This document shows positions 1-10,015 of a stretch of 64,000 nt of DNA, one piece after another. This DNA is from Scleroderma bovista. Its lineage: Eukaryota; Basidiomycota; Agaricomycetes; Boletales; Sclerodermataceae. The notes beneath the pieces were generated by a model, which made no database searches, was not told where the DNA came from, and worked only from the letters and a program-made list of their open reading frames with translations. Made by a program: the position numbers and the translations under genes. The stretch is from assembly GCA_037178675.1 (NCBI GenBank), contig JAYMGJ010000599.1, forward strand, positions 17,451 to 81,450, written 5' to 3'. Every line of letters starts with the position of its first letter. Positions within the stretch are counted from its first letter, which is position 1.

Positions 1-1345
1 CTATCCCACAGCAAACACAAATGAAACAGTGCTCTAGAACCCTTCTTAGGAGCCCTAATAGAGTACAGAACCTTCCCCTTACTGCTCAAGGGAAGACTGC
101 ACTTCGGGAGCACCAAATTTCGTGTTTTTGCTCTACAGAAGCTCAACCCAAGGGATTTGTGACACTCTGTGACCAGCTGTGACTCTACTTGTCATTCCAG
201 GCCCCCTGACACTGCTCTTCTGGTCGGATCAATTCTTTTATTATCCCCCAGCCACTCCCATCAGTGGCACTGCTTCAGAAGCTCATCTCCAGATCTAAAG
301 TTCAATAAATCACAGGTTGTGCTTCCCTTCTGTCTGAGTCACACAGAGTCACTCTGGCTCACTCTGACTCACTCTGCTGCACATTATTCATCCCCTCTTG
401 GCATTACTAATCCCCATTACTCCCCTTACCAATCACTTACCAATCATCCTTCAAATCATGCTTATCATGCTGCTTATCAATTCATGACTCATGCCCCTAT
501 GATTCATATGCATTATGTCATTGCATATGCTCATTTAGCTTTGATCTACTCATCCCATGCTTTCCCCCCCTCTCTTTTGGGCCCCATGCAATGATTTTTC
601 CATATTCTTGATTATGCACCCCTTTTTACCTATGTTTTTGCTCTTTCCCTTGGCTCAGCAGCTTGTTCAGGCTCTCCCCATCGATGACTCAGCCTGATTA
701 CACTGCTTATCAATCGCTTACCAATTTCTTACCAATCTCTTACCAAGCACTTAGTCATTTGTGCTTACAGGGCCACAGCCCCTCCTGTATATAAACCAGC
801 AGCCAAAGGCTGCAAGGAAGTGTCTGCTTCCCCCTCAATAAAGCGACCACATTCACTCTCCCTCACTGTCTATAAGCTCTATCTCTGTCTTTGGACTTGT
901 AGGTCACCCAGTGCTGGCCTAAAGCTCCTATATTGTTGTTTATCAGATATATCTTGTATCTGATCATTTCTCTAGGCTGAAGCGCAGTCTAGCATCTCTG
1001 TCCACTCCATCCCATCACTGTCCATCGCATTCTTGAAGCAGGAACTGTCCCCTTGCTTCCCTGTTGCTCCATCACTGCTGTTACACCCCTATCATCAATC
1101 TATCATCGCTCTTCTATCCCAGGACTCTTCCTAACCACTGTGGTAGGTTGAAGAAGAGTCAATACCATCCCCAGTCACATATCATCCCCATCAGAAGCCC
1201 TTCCCTTCCCTCCTGCATCCTGCCTGAAGGCATGCAGCACCTTCCCCTGTGGAGATTAAATACCAGAACCGCAAAGGAAGACCACCACTCGCATATTGCT
1301 GTCATTTGGTGTTGGTTGTTGGTTGTTCTGACCTCTTCCCTCACT
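1..1345 (+). mobile_element. LTR-type retroelement sequence, left end outside window
   Basis: No credible protein is encoded. The stretch has the layout of a long terminal repeat: many short direct repeats of the type 'cttaccaatc', a TATAAA near 790, an AATAAA near 837, and a 3' end near 1280-1345 reading 'ccaccactcgca' then a TGGTGTTGG-rich stretch. The same elements occur in the same order in the insertion at 61825-63920 (TATTTAAA near 63360, 'ccaccactcgca' near 63840). I infer that both are diverged copies of one long-LTR family in the same orientation. The 5' end is cut by the window and the 3' boundary is approximate. Confidence 0.5.
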
Positions 1346-1957
1346 TAGGTGCACACCGGGTGTCTGGAGTTATCTCCTGCAAGGCACCAGATGGGTCATT
1401 ATGTGGGTATATATCTATTATCGGATGCACCTACTCATCATTCCATATTCAGCATGAGAATGCCTCTATATCAGCGGACCTTAACACACCCGCGGGATTT
1501 CAGTGGCTGCAAGATATGATATATCCTTCTGCCATTGTATTGGGTGCGTTGTCGATTATGCATCCACAGCTCTATGAGGACGGTATGCAAGGAATGAGTA
1601 CATTGGAGGATTGGTCTTCTAACCAATATTTCCCTTATCGCCAATCGGTCGACCCCACTTCACCGTGACCCCCAGTCATGTGCCAGCTGGTACGACGTCA
1701 TCATCAATGTTGGGGAATACACCAATTGTGTAATGGCCATCCCCACCCTTGGCATTGAGCTAGTCTATAAGCCAGGTACCATGGTTGCATTCTCTGGGAG
1801 GCTCCTCCAGCATGGGGTTAATGCTGTTGAAGGAAACCGGTATTGTTTGACTTACTATATGAGGGATAATATCCATCAGTGGGCACATGTTCCATGGTGT
1901 GCCGACTGGATGAGGATCAATGGTGTGGAGCATTTGTTGAGGGCTACTGTAGTGTAA
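1346..1957 (+). pseudogene. TET/JBP-like 2-oxoglutarate/Fe(II) dioxygenase, C-terminal remnant
   Basis: Two frames together resemble the C-terminal catalytic half of the fungal TET/JBP dioxygenases, which oxidise 5-methylcytosine or related bases using 2-oxoglutarate and iron. The first frame (about 1348-1620) contains 'GFQWLQDM' and 'IMHPQLYEDG'. After a frame change near 1620 the second frame contains 'ANRSTPLHRDPQS', whose HRD fits the HxD iron motif. It continues to 'LLQHGVNAVEGNRYCL', which supplies the distal iron-binding His and the 2-oxoglutarate-binding Arg, and stops at 1957. The N-terminal half is missing and LTR-type DNA abuts it upstream. In agaricomycetes this family is expanded and associated with KDZ transposons. 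I read this as a truncated, frameshifted copy; an unrecognised intron near 1620 is an alternative to the frameshift. Confidence 0.6.
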
Positions 1958-2289
1958 ATACATGAAGGTACTTGTAGAAATATGATTGTCATAGAAAAAT
2001 TACTAAAAAATCTTAAAATATGGTCGCAACTTACTTAGTGACTTATCTTGTGCTCTGGCTGTCTGGAAGTGAGCCATTCTGCCGCGGCTGCTTTGAGGCA
2101 ACATCTCCTGAGCATTCATTAACTTACCCATCTGCATATTTGGGTACATCAATAGTGTCCCCGGGACCTTTATAGATAAATCATTATTGTACCATACCTT
2201 AGGCACCAATCCCATGCCGCAGCTTGGTCTTATACCAGATTCCAGCCCACCCCTCATTCCTGGGATTGCAAGATATGGGCTCATCCCTA

Positions 2290-3110
2290 TTAGACAGTAA
2301 ATTTAATATCAGCCCACCTATTATACTTGAAGCTGTAAACTATAGGCCCTCTTGTATGGTAGGGGACAGTATATTTGTTGCCTACCCATGACACACAGGA
2401 TTGTGGAATTACATTTGGGCTTACTTGTATCCCATTGCAACAATCAGTTTTCAGCCCACTGGTACTACTCTGCATTAATGTATGCGGGCTCACCTGTTTT
2501 TTAGGGGACACAATTATTTCGGCTGACCCGATATACACAGGACCATATAAAAACAGCCCATTGGTGTCATATGGGATGATTAAATTTTGAATGGGCTCAC
2601 CTGTATCCAATTGGAACAATGAATTCTCAGCCCACTCGTGCTACCTGTGTCAATGTATGTGGGCTCATGTGTTTTTCAGGGGACAGCATTCCCTCAGCTG
2701 ACCCGTGTCACATGGTACCATACAATAACAGCCCTATCATACACCATGTGGACATGCATATCACAGCCCACTCGTGCTACACAACAGCAAAGAATATGTG
2801 CCTGCCAAAACTGTAGGGGACAGTGGTATGTGGGCTGACCTATAGCATAGGGACAGTATATACACAGCCCACCCGTGTTATACAGGATGATTAAATTATA
2901 CATGGGCTCACCTGTATCACATTGGAACAAGCCACTATCAGCTCACTTGTACTACTCGGTGTCATTATATACAAGGCTCACCTGTTTGTTAGGGTACAGT
3001 AGTAATCTGGCTGACCCGTATCTATGGGTCCCTATAATAACTGCCCATCCATTTTACATGGGGTGGTGTAATATCACCATCCCCCTATAAGAAGGATGAT
3101 GGAATAATAT
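2290..3110. repeat. Degenerate ~180-bp repeat array
   Basis: At least three diverged copies of a unit recur, beginning near 2402, 2589 and 2884. Each has 'gggctcacctgtat', a 'cattggaacaa' type block, 'cagcccactcgt', 'gggctcacctgt', 'aggggacag' and 'gctgacccg' in the same order, and units end in 'atgggatgattaaatt' or close variants. Copies differ by many substitutions and indels, so the array looks old. No coding frame is conserved between copies. It lies between the dioxygenase remnant and a second repeat array. Confidence 0.6.
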
Positions 3111-3509
3111 ATGGGCTTACGTGGAGCTCATTGGCACAAATATTAGTGTGCTACTATGGAACATGGGCCCACCAAGCCTGCCTTTATTCCACCCGCAGTA
3201 ATAAACTGTGGTGGGTAATCCATAGTTCTGGAACTGAATAGCCAACTAGTAGTGATAAACCTGTGGTAGTAATTTGTTGTGATTAATTGAGATAGCCAAA
3301 TGCCTGATGTTCAACCACTCCTGGTTTCCTGTGGTCTTCCTGTGGCGGCATTGATAAAGGAATTTCTTGTCTACTACTGAGAGTAAAGGCCAAGTAGGTT
3401 TTCCATCTCTGTTGGAATCCATAGTGGTTGGTGGTCAACCAACAGGAGGTAGTGGTTGTCACCCAGGGTTGGCAGTAAACCCATGGTAGTGAAGCCAGTG
3501 CTGCTGACA

Positions 3510-4610
3510 GTGGTGGGATCACCCCTTATTGTATGTTCTGGTACTTCTCCCGCAGTAGATCACTCGGTAAATATCCAACCCACTGTAATCCATCTGTGGT
3601 AGTAGAGCCAGTACTGCTAGCCCACGCATTACCTTTGCATTCCAGTAAATCCATTAATGCGCATTTGTAGTGAAAGTCATGGTGGTCAACCTGGTGGCCT
3701 CAACCTAGTAAGTTAACCTGCGGTATGTCATCCTGTCCACCCGGTAGGATAGCCCTTGACAGGTTTGGTTGGATCACCCCTTACTATATGTACTGTTACT
3801 GGTCTTCTCTACTCAACCAATTACCTAGTGAATTTATTAATGTACATTGGTAGTGAAAGCCATGGAGACCGGGTTGACCGGAAGTATCAGTCAACCCGCG
3901 GTAAGTCAACCTGCGGTAGGTGGTAGGTCATCCCCCTGTAATCCATCCATAGTAGGACAGCCCTTGGCAGAGTTGGTTGGATCACCACTTACTAGATGTA
4001 CTGGTAGTGTCTTCTATGGCCAAACAATTACCTTTGCATTTCAGTGAATCTATTAATGTACATTGGTAGTGAAAGCCATGGATTGAAGTTGACCAGGTTT
4101 ACAGAGGTATTGAGTCAACCCGTGGTAAGGAAACCCGCGGTAGGTAAACCCACGGTAGGTAAACCCACGGTAGGTAAACCTGCGGCAAGTCAATTCTTGA
4201 TAAGTCAACCCATGGTTTGTCACCCTCTGTGATCCATGGTAGGTCAACCTTTGGCAGGGTCGGGTGGATCACCCCTTCCTAGACATACTGGTACTTGCCT
4301 TTTCTAGCCAACCCATTACCTTTGCATTCCAGTCAATCTATTAATGTTCATCGGTTGTTGTCAAAGCCATGGTAGTCAAACTAGTTGACTGGTGGTGAGT
4401 CAACCCACGGTAGGTCAACCCGCGGTAGGTCTCCCTGCTTCAATCCATTGGGTAGAACAGGCCCTGGCAGGGTTGGTTGGATCACCCCTTACTAGATGTA
4501 TTGGTACTTGTCTTTGCTAGCCGACCCATTACCTTTGCATTACAGTAATCCTGGGCTGGTCCATTAATGTGCATGGGAGTAAAATCCTGGCTGGCCCATA
4601 TGACATGGTG
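3510..4610. repeat. Degenerate ~200-290-bp satellite array (five copies)
   Basis: A core beginning 'ggatcacccctta' and running through 'actggta', 'acctttgcattcc' and 'attaatgt' occurs at about 3517, 3772, 3979, 4266 and 4480, so the spacing is roughly 255, 207, 287 and 214 bp. Between cores lie variable numbers of short 'gtcaacccgcggtag' type units, which explains the uneven spacing. Copies are clearly related but imperfect. No gene was recognised in this stretch. Confidence 0.7.
4114..4206. repeat. 15-bp minisatellite inside the satellite array
   Basis: Tandem units of the form 'aaacccacggtaggt' are repeated about five times with minor changes (cccgcgg, cccacgg, cctgcgg). Related single units appear in the neighbouring spacers near 3890 and 4395, so this minisatellite probably expanded from the spacer of the larger satellite. 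Confidence 0.8.
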
Positions 4611-4867
4611 ACAACACCAATATCCCCATCTATCACACCTTCTTAAACACCACCATAGCCCACCGAAATCACATGGTGACAATATTGGTGTGTGTAGCCC
4701 ACCCGTGTTACATTGTAATAGTTAATGCTGGGCTTGTCCTCCACTGGCCCGTGACACACAGCCGATTTTCACCCTCGTCTGACTGTGTTACATGTGACAA
4801 AGTAGGTGCATTATGTGAAGGATTACAGTGCAAGCCCTATGGTATGACAATGGTATCAATCTGTTAT

Positions 4868-5507
4868 AGGTTCACTCCTATTTGTCATGCTTGGCACACG
4901 ACCGGACATTGCCTTTGCCATCATTAAAAATGTCACAATTCATAGCAAATCCTACAGAAGAACACCTCCAGAAGGCACTTCACATAGTGAAGTATTTGGG
5001 TTCAACTCCAAACCTTGCACTTCATTTTTCAGGAGGAGCTTCATCATTGGATTGCTATTTAGATTCTGACTGGGCAGGTGATAGCAAAACAGGATGTTCA
5101 ACCAGTGGTTATGCTATCTTTCTTGGCAATGACTTGGTTAGCTGGCAATCTTGCCAACAACCAACCATGGCTCTGTCTTCAACAGAAGCCAAATGTGTGA
5201 TTGTGTACAACAGATTCTATGGATTAAATCACTCTTTCAAGAGTGTCATTTATTTCTCAATCACTTCATAATGTTCAGAGATAACAAAGGCACTGTTCAT
5301 ATTGTGCAGAACCCAGTCATGGAAGGACAGTCAAAGCATATTGATATCAAGTATTATTTCCTTCATGAATGCATTGAGAAACAAACTTTCATGCTTGATT
5401 ATGTTCCTACTGATCAGCAGAAAGCTGACATGATGACCAAGAATCTGACATGGCAGAAATTCCAAGACAATTGCTCGCAACTGAACCTTCTAGAGTTCAA
5501 GTCTTAG
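4868..5507 (+). pseudogene. Ty1/copia retrotransposon Pol remnant (end of RT, RNase H)
   Basis: This is the 3' end of a copia-type polyprotein. It opens with 'LGTRPDIAFAI', the conserved end of the reverse transcriptase region. After a frameshift near 4930 it continues with 'NPTEEHLQKALHIVKYLGST', the RNase H motif around 'DSDWAGD', and 'ALSSTEAK'. A second frameshift near 5200 leads to 'DNKGTVHIVQNPV', 'GQSKHIDIKY' and 'DQQKADMMTK', ending at a stop at 5507. The RNase H acidic residues are visible, but the copy cannot make one continuous protein. Capsid, protease, integrase and most of the RT are absent, so it is truncated at its 5' side next to the satellite array. The purine-rich 'aaggaggag' just after the stop looks like the polypurine tract. 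Confidence 0.85.
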
Positions 5508-5518
5508 CAAGGAGGAGT

Positions 5519-6420
5519 GTTGACAAGAAAGTATTATCTTATCTTATCTAATCTTGGAGATTTCCAGAGATCACAGTTACATGTGATTTGGAGTAGTGTC
5601 AACTGGATTACCGGTAGATCACATGACCAGCTCCACAAGATAGCCGGAACTATCACATGCAAGGCACATGTTTAACACATGCTGATGCATGTTGCAGGCA
5701 CATTTCCAGATAACTATGTTTATGGAAAGTGCACCTACTACATATGGGAATATTGTTAAGACCATGTCCAACTCCAGACTCTTATCCGGTTACTCTGGTC
5801 GCATCGCAGTACTACAGCTCAACTCCAGACCTCTGTACGTCACTCCGGTACCAGACGCGCACATACTCTTCTGCTAAGTGTGACCCTTTGCATTAATCCC
5901 TATCCAGTCGTTACTTCACCTCTCCGTCAACCCTATAGTACTGTGAGTTCCCCGTGCTCTGTTTATATCTTCTACCTTGTAGTATTTTCTCCGGACCTCA
6001 CTTATTTTCATTGGACCTGACCTAGTCCCAACTCCAGTTATTCCTTGTCCACCCTTTGGGCTGTTTACTTGTCACCGTAAATACTCGACCCTAGTTCTCC
6101 GTAGTATAAGTACCCTGTACTCCATCCTGTATACTTCAGTCTGAAATCAACTTAGTCTCTACTCCTGTACTCTGTCTGTCTCTGTCTCCGTCTCCACCTG
6201 ACCGGAACCTACACAAGGGATCAATGCTCAATCCTCTTGTTGTTGAATCCAATCGGTCTCAACTCCGGCCGGACTAAACCCCTTGTCCAGCCTCTGCCCT
6301 TCTCCTTCGTCCGCTTTCATCTGGACTTGACCGGACCCCCTACCGGAGTAGACCCGGACTTGACAAATATGGTGAAATAGGCAAGAATAATACTTATCTA
6401 TGCACAGACCATGTACCACA
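5519..6420 (+). mobile_element. Probable 3' LTR of the copia remnant
   Basis: Immediately after the purine-rich tract at 5506-5518 the sequence begins 'tgttgacaagaaag', a typical LTR start (TG) at the expected place 3' of copia RNase H. No coding capacity was found. The 3' boundary could not be fixed because no second LTR is present for comparison; the end given is an estimate. Confidence 0.5.
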
Positions 6421-6544
6421 GGTATATATACCCTGTAGGATTCCCTGTAGTTCCTAAGTTCAATACAGTCTCAACTGTTCTCTCATTACTTGCTACTAAA
6501 GGTACACTTGTGTCCCTCTGTTGCTGTTGCCCCAGTTTTGTTGC

Positions 6545-6935
6545 TACAGGTGGATCTGACCACTCTGACTGCTCTGACTGGTCTGGAGTGGCCTGAAGTG
6601 CCTGACTGGCCTGACTGCCTAGAGGGTCTGATCACTCTGACTCCTCTGACTGGTCTGGAGTGGCCTGAAGTGTCTGACTGGCCTGACTGTCTGGTGTGTC
6701 TGGCCACTCTGACTGGTCTGACTGGTCTGAAGTGTCAAAATGGTCTAACTGACCTGGCAGGTCTTAAATGTCTGACTGACTTACTGTCTGGGGGGTCTGA
6801 TTGGTCTGATTGGTCTGAACTGGTCTTAAATGTCTGACTGACTTATGGTCTGGGCAGTCTTAAGTGTCTGACTGACTTACTGTCTGGGGGTCTGACTGCT
6901 CTGACTGCTCTGGAGTGGTCTGAAATGTCTGATTC
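6545..6935. repeat. Minisatellite of TCTGACTGG / TCTGGAGTGG units
   Basis: About 390 bp consist of nested tandem repeats built from 'tctgactggcctgactg' and 'tctggagtggcctgaagtg' modules, with higher-order repeats of about 70-110 bp. Both strands give open frames here (repeated Leu-Thr or Val-Arg peptides), which is expected from a repeat lacking stop codons and is not evidence of a gene. Confidence 0.85.
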
Positions 6936-9120
6936 CAGAACTCCCAGTCTGATGACAGATGCTCCCAGACTGTTAAGAGACCTAAGTGCTGTCAGAGAAA
7001 TTGTCACCTTGCTGATGAAGATACCTGACCAACACTATCTACCCTATCCTGAATTGGCTGGGCTGATCCACTACTGTATCAAAATGACATCCTAAGATGT
7101 ACTTTATGTATATGAGAATGGTAGTTAATGCTTTGTCAAATCCTCATCAATTTCTTGATGCATAGAGCTCAAATAGAATAGGGGAATACAGTCCTTTGCT
7201 TGCCCCTAGCTAAGCTTCCACCAGCCCCACGGACATATATCTCACACATATTTACTTCATACATAACCAATTCTGCTGGAGTACTACCTCATATGTAACA
7301 AGACATAGCCTTGCTTCGCTGCAGCAATGTAGGAAATGATACTGTACTCAACAGCAGCAACGTGTCCACTGTACCACGCTGTTGCACTGCATCCGCGATC
7401 TGTGTCACTGTTGTACTGTAGCCAGATTGTGTAGTTCTGTATTGCAATTGTTGTAAATACACTGTAATCTATGAATGCTAGTGGTCACATCATCAATGCC
7501 GTGACCCGCCCATTGCTGGTGGCATCACCATTGTCCCTATTCTTCGTTGCCATAGTTGTTGTCATCTGCCATGGCACTGACCCAGGTGCTAGTGCTGGTG
7601 CCACCACCATCATCATTGATGCCGGTGGTGGTGCGTGCTGGCGCTGGGGTTGTTGTCGTCACCAGTGGTCACACCGCGGCGTGCATGACAGTGAGGTGCT
7701 GGGGTCAACGACGATGACAGTGGTTGCATCGCAACTCGCAGCGTGCAGTCGTGGTACTGTGAGTTGGTTACCTGGTGGGTGGTTTCAATTATTAGTACAT
7801 GTGAGTACTTACAACAAAACAAAAATAAAATTGATGGATACATACCACTGTCGTGTCGTTCTGGTGAGTGTGGTCATGTCTTCAAGTGTTCGTCTGTTTG
7901 GGCGTACAGTTACACCTATCAAGTTGCGGGTGTGGGTGAGTGTGTAGAGGTCATGTAGTAATAATAATTAATTAATGAAAAGAGAAAAAAAAAACAGACA
8001 GACAGGGGGGCAGTCGAAGCAGACAGAGTGGTGGCGGCTGGCATAACTGCCATCCATCATGGTTGTTGGGGCTCCACCACCAAGCCTTCAGAAACAGGCC
8101 TGCCTAGCAGACAATGCTGTCATGTTCATAGTCATTGTCATCAAGGTGGTCGTGGTTGTTACCATTGTTGTTGGTGGGGCCTGGGGCTGGGCATTTGGTG
8201 CAGGTGTGGGCGCGGGTACGGGTTCTGCGGTCATGGGCATGGTTGTTAATGCGGTCACGGTTGCGATCATTGTGGTGGTGCTGGTGTTGGTGCTAGCCGC
8301 AGGTGTGGGTGTGGGTGCGGGTGCTGTGGTTGTGGTACTAGTGCTGGCCACAGGTGCAGGTGGCCCATCATTGTGCCTTGTCATCCAGGTTGTCGTTCTC
8401 AGCGAGTGCGCACAGGTTGTGGTTGTGGTTGTGGTTGTGGTTGTGGTTGTGGTTGTGGTTGTGGTTGTGGTTGTGGTCATGGTCGTCATTTTTGCAGTTG
8501 TCGTCATGGTGGTGGGTGGCCATGTCGTCATCATTGTCAGGGTACTATGGAGCATCCATCGCTTCACATTGGTGGGCTGCCATGTGAATCTGTCTTCAAT
8601 TGATTCGAACTGAACATTGACAGGATCGGTTGTGACCTTCAGTGCGAGGATGATGGTCATGTTAACGGGCGTGGCAGTGGTGCGTTAGTGATGGTGACCG
8701 GTGTAGGTACTTACAGGTGCTCTGTTGTCATCCGTAGCGGTGGTGAGCCCATCATCCATGCTCTCATATGTACTTGCGGGTTTACTTATGCGGCAGAGGA
8801 TGCATGCTACGGAGCTTACCCACAGATAAGTGCGCATCAGATCATTTCGATCACATGTACTGTACTCACTGGAGGGCAGCAGTCAGGTGTTATGGCAAGA
8901 CCGTGCTGGAAATGGGGTGGACAGGTGTGGAAGCCAGACATAAGAGTCTAAAGACTCAAACCTAATCAGCAGGTGACTCAAGAGAAACAAAATAACGGCC
9001 CTAAGTGGTCAAGTCTGATCATACAACATGCACTGCTGCACACTGCCACTGAAGAATGATGAAGCCAAAAGCGTAGGCAACACATTTGGAAGGTGAGGGT
9101 GCAAACAGTATATATAGGGG
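6936..9120. other. Gene-poor low-complexity region
   Basis: No gene was recognised. From about 7480 to 8690 the + strand is dominated by GTG/GTT/GGT triplets, giving valine-rich translations on + and threonine-rich ones on -, without introns, motifs or a plausible start. I see no RNA gene here. The region from 8690 to 9120 is ordinary in composition but has no supported feature. Confidence 0.5.
8415..8477. repeat. (GGTTGT)n hexanucleotide microsatellite
   Basis: About ten perfect copies of the hexamer ggttgt lie in a longer GT-rich stretch. The overlapping open frames of about 185-190 residues on both strands owe their length to this repeat. Confidence 0.9.
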
Positions 9121-9150
9121 GTCTGGGGACAAGCCTGCAAAACAGCATAG

Positions 9151-9691
9151 TTAGAACATAGGGACAAATAGATACAAATGAAAGCGAGGGATATCCTTAA
9201 TATACGAGTAATCGACTATTCTCTTTGCAAGATCCCTACCATGAATCTCAGGCCGGAACGTGAGTTTGCAGTACTTCCACTGTGTAAATCGAAAGGACAA
9301 ACGTAACATCGGGACACAGCAACCACGATGATAATAACAGAAATCTGTGGATGGTAGATCTTTGAGGGCTTGTGTCAGGAGAATGCACGTCAGTTGGAAG
9401 GATGATTCTGTCGCTGCCAAAGTCGTGCGTGTATCACTCCCCTTAGCCTTGACTCCCGCAAAAACACACTCCTGTCGAAATAAGTAGAACGCCCACCCCT
9501 GCGAGTGCGCAACTTTGCCCATCCAACATTTGTTCCATGGACTCGTTGTGCTCAAATCTGTACACAGGAACAGTGTCCTCCCAGATGAGTTGGAAATGAT
9601 ACGGATATATCTGTTTCTGAGCCGGCGGAGTAATGAGTGAAGAGCTGAGATGAGAGATACTAGTAGGCAGATGAGGGTTAAGCATATCCAT
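9151..9691 (-). CDS. Unassigned open frames, possible degraded gene
   Basis: I do not recognise this. One minus-strand frame starts at an ATG at 9691 and runs to 9443. A second, overlapping frame (9555-9151, 134 codons, opening with a non-ATG codon) has amino-acid composition unlike the low-complexity frames nearby and ends 'DIPRFHLYLFVPMF'. The two could be exons or a frameshifted single gene. No domain, signal peptide or membrane segment is evident. It sits between repeat-rich DNA and HET gene 1, and chance open frames remain possible. Confidence 0.2.
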
Positions 9692-9839
9692 AAAGTTGAG
9701 TCGCTGGTTGCGAGGCGCGGGTTTCAGATTCAGCCATGTTCATTAATCGTATGGTGCCTTCGGACCAGGAGTGAGTAGTTCCCCTAAGCACTGGGTGGTC
9801 AGCAAGGTATCTTACTTGATAATGCCGGTGGGCGCTCAG

Positions 9840-10015
9840 TTGCTTGCTGTGCTATGCCGAAGCCTTTCGGCTCGATATCACACGTGCTATCCTTGTGCCC
9901 TTACTACCATCACGATCAGTTGACTGGCATATAAAGACGTTAGCCAACTGTCGGCAATTCGTTTAGGGGAGGTATGGATACCATCTACAATTAATGATCA
10001 CGGTCAAGATTGAAC
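9840..10015 (+). promoter_or_regulatory. Conserved upstream block of HET gene 1
   Basis: This block is shared with the sequence upstream of the other 5'-complete HET copies. It contains the palindrome 'gccgaagcctttcggc' at 9856-9871, then a 'tatccttgtgccctta' stretch, a TATA-like 'catataaagac' at about 9928-9938, and a start-proximal 'ggaggtatggataccatcta'. The same elements occur in order before HET 3a and, on the other strand, before HET 4; the HET 2 version is more diverged. I infer a core promoter with a conserved upstream element. What binds the palindrome is unknown. Confidence 0.55.

Noticed and set aside
6486..6837. Repetitive Leu-Thr / Val-Arg open frames
   Set aside because: Direct translation of the minisatellite in stop-free frames.
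8059..8660. Overlapping ~185-190-codon open frames on both strands (Val-rich on +, Thr-rich on -)
   Set aside because: They arise from GTG/GGTTGT low-complexity DNA that lacks stops in several frames; no motif, intron or plausible start supports a protein.
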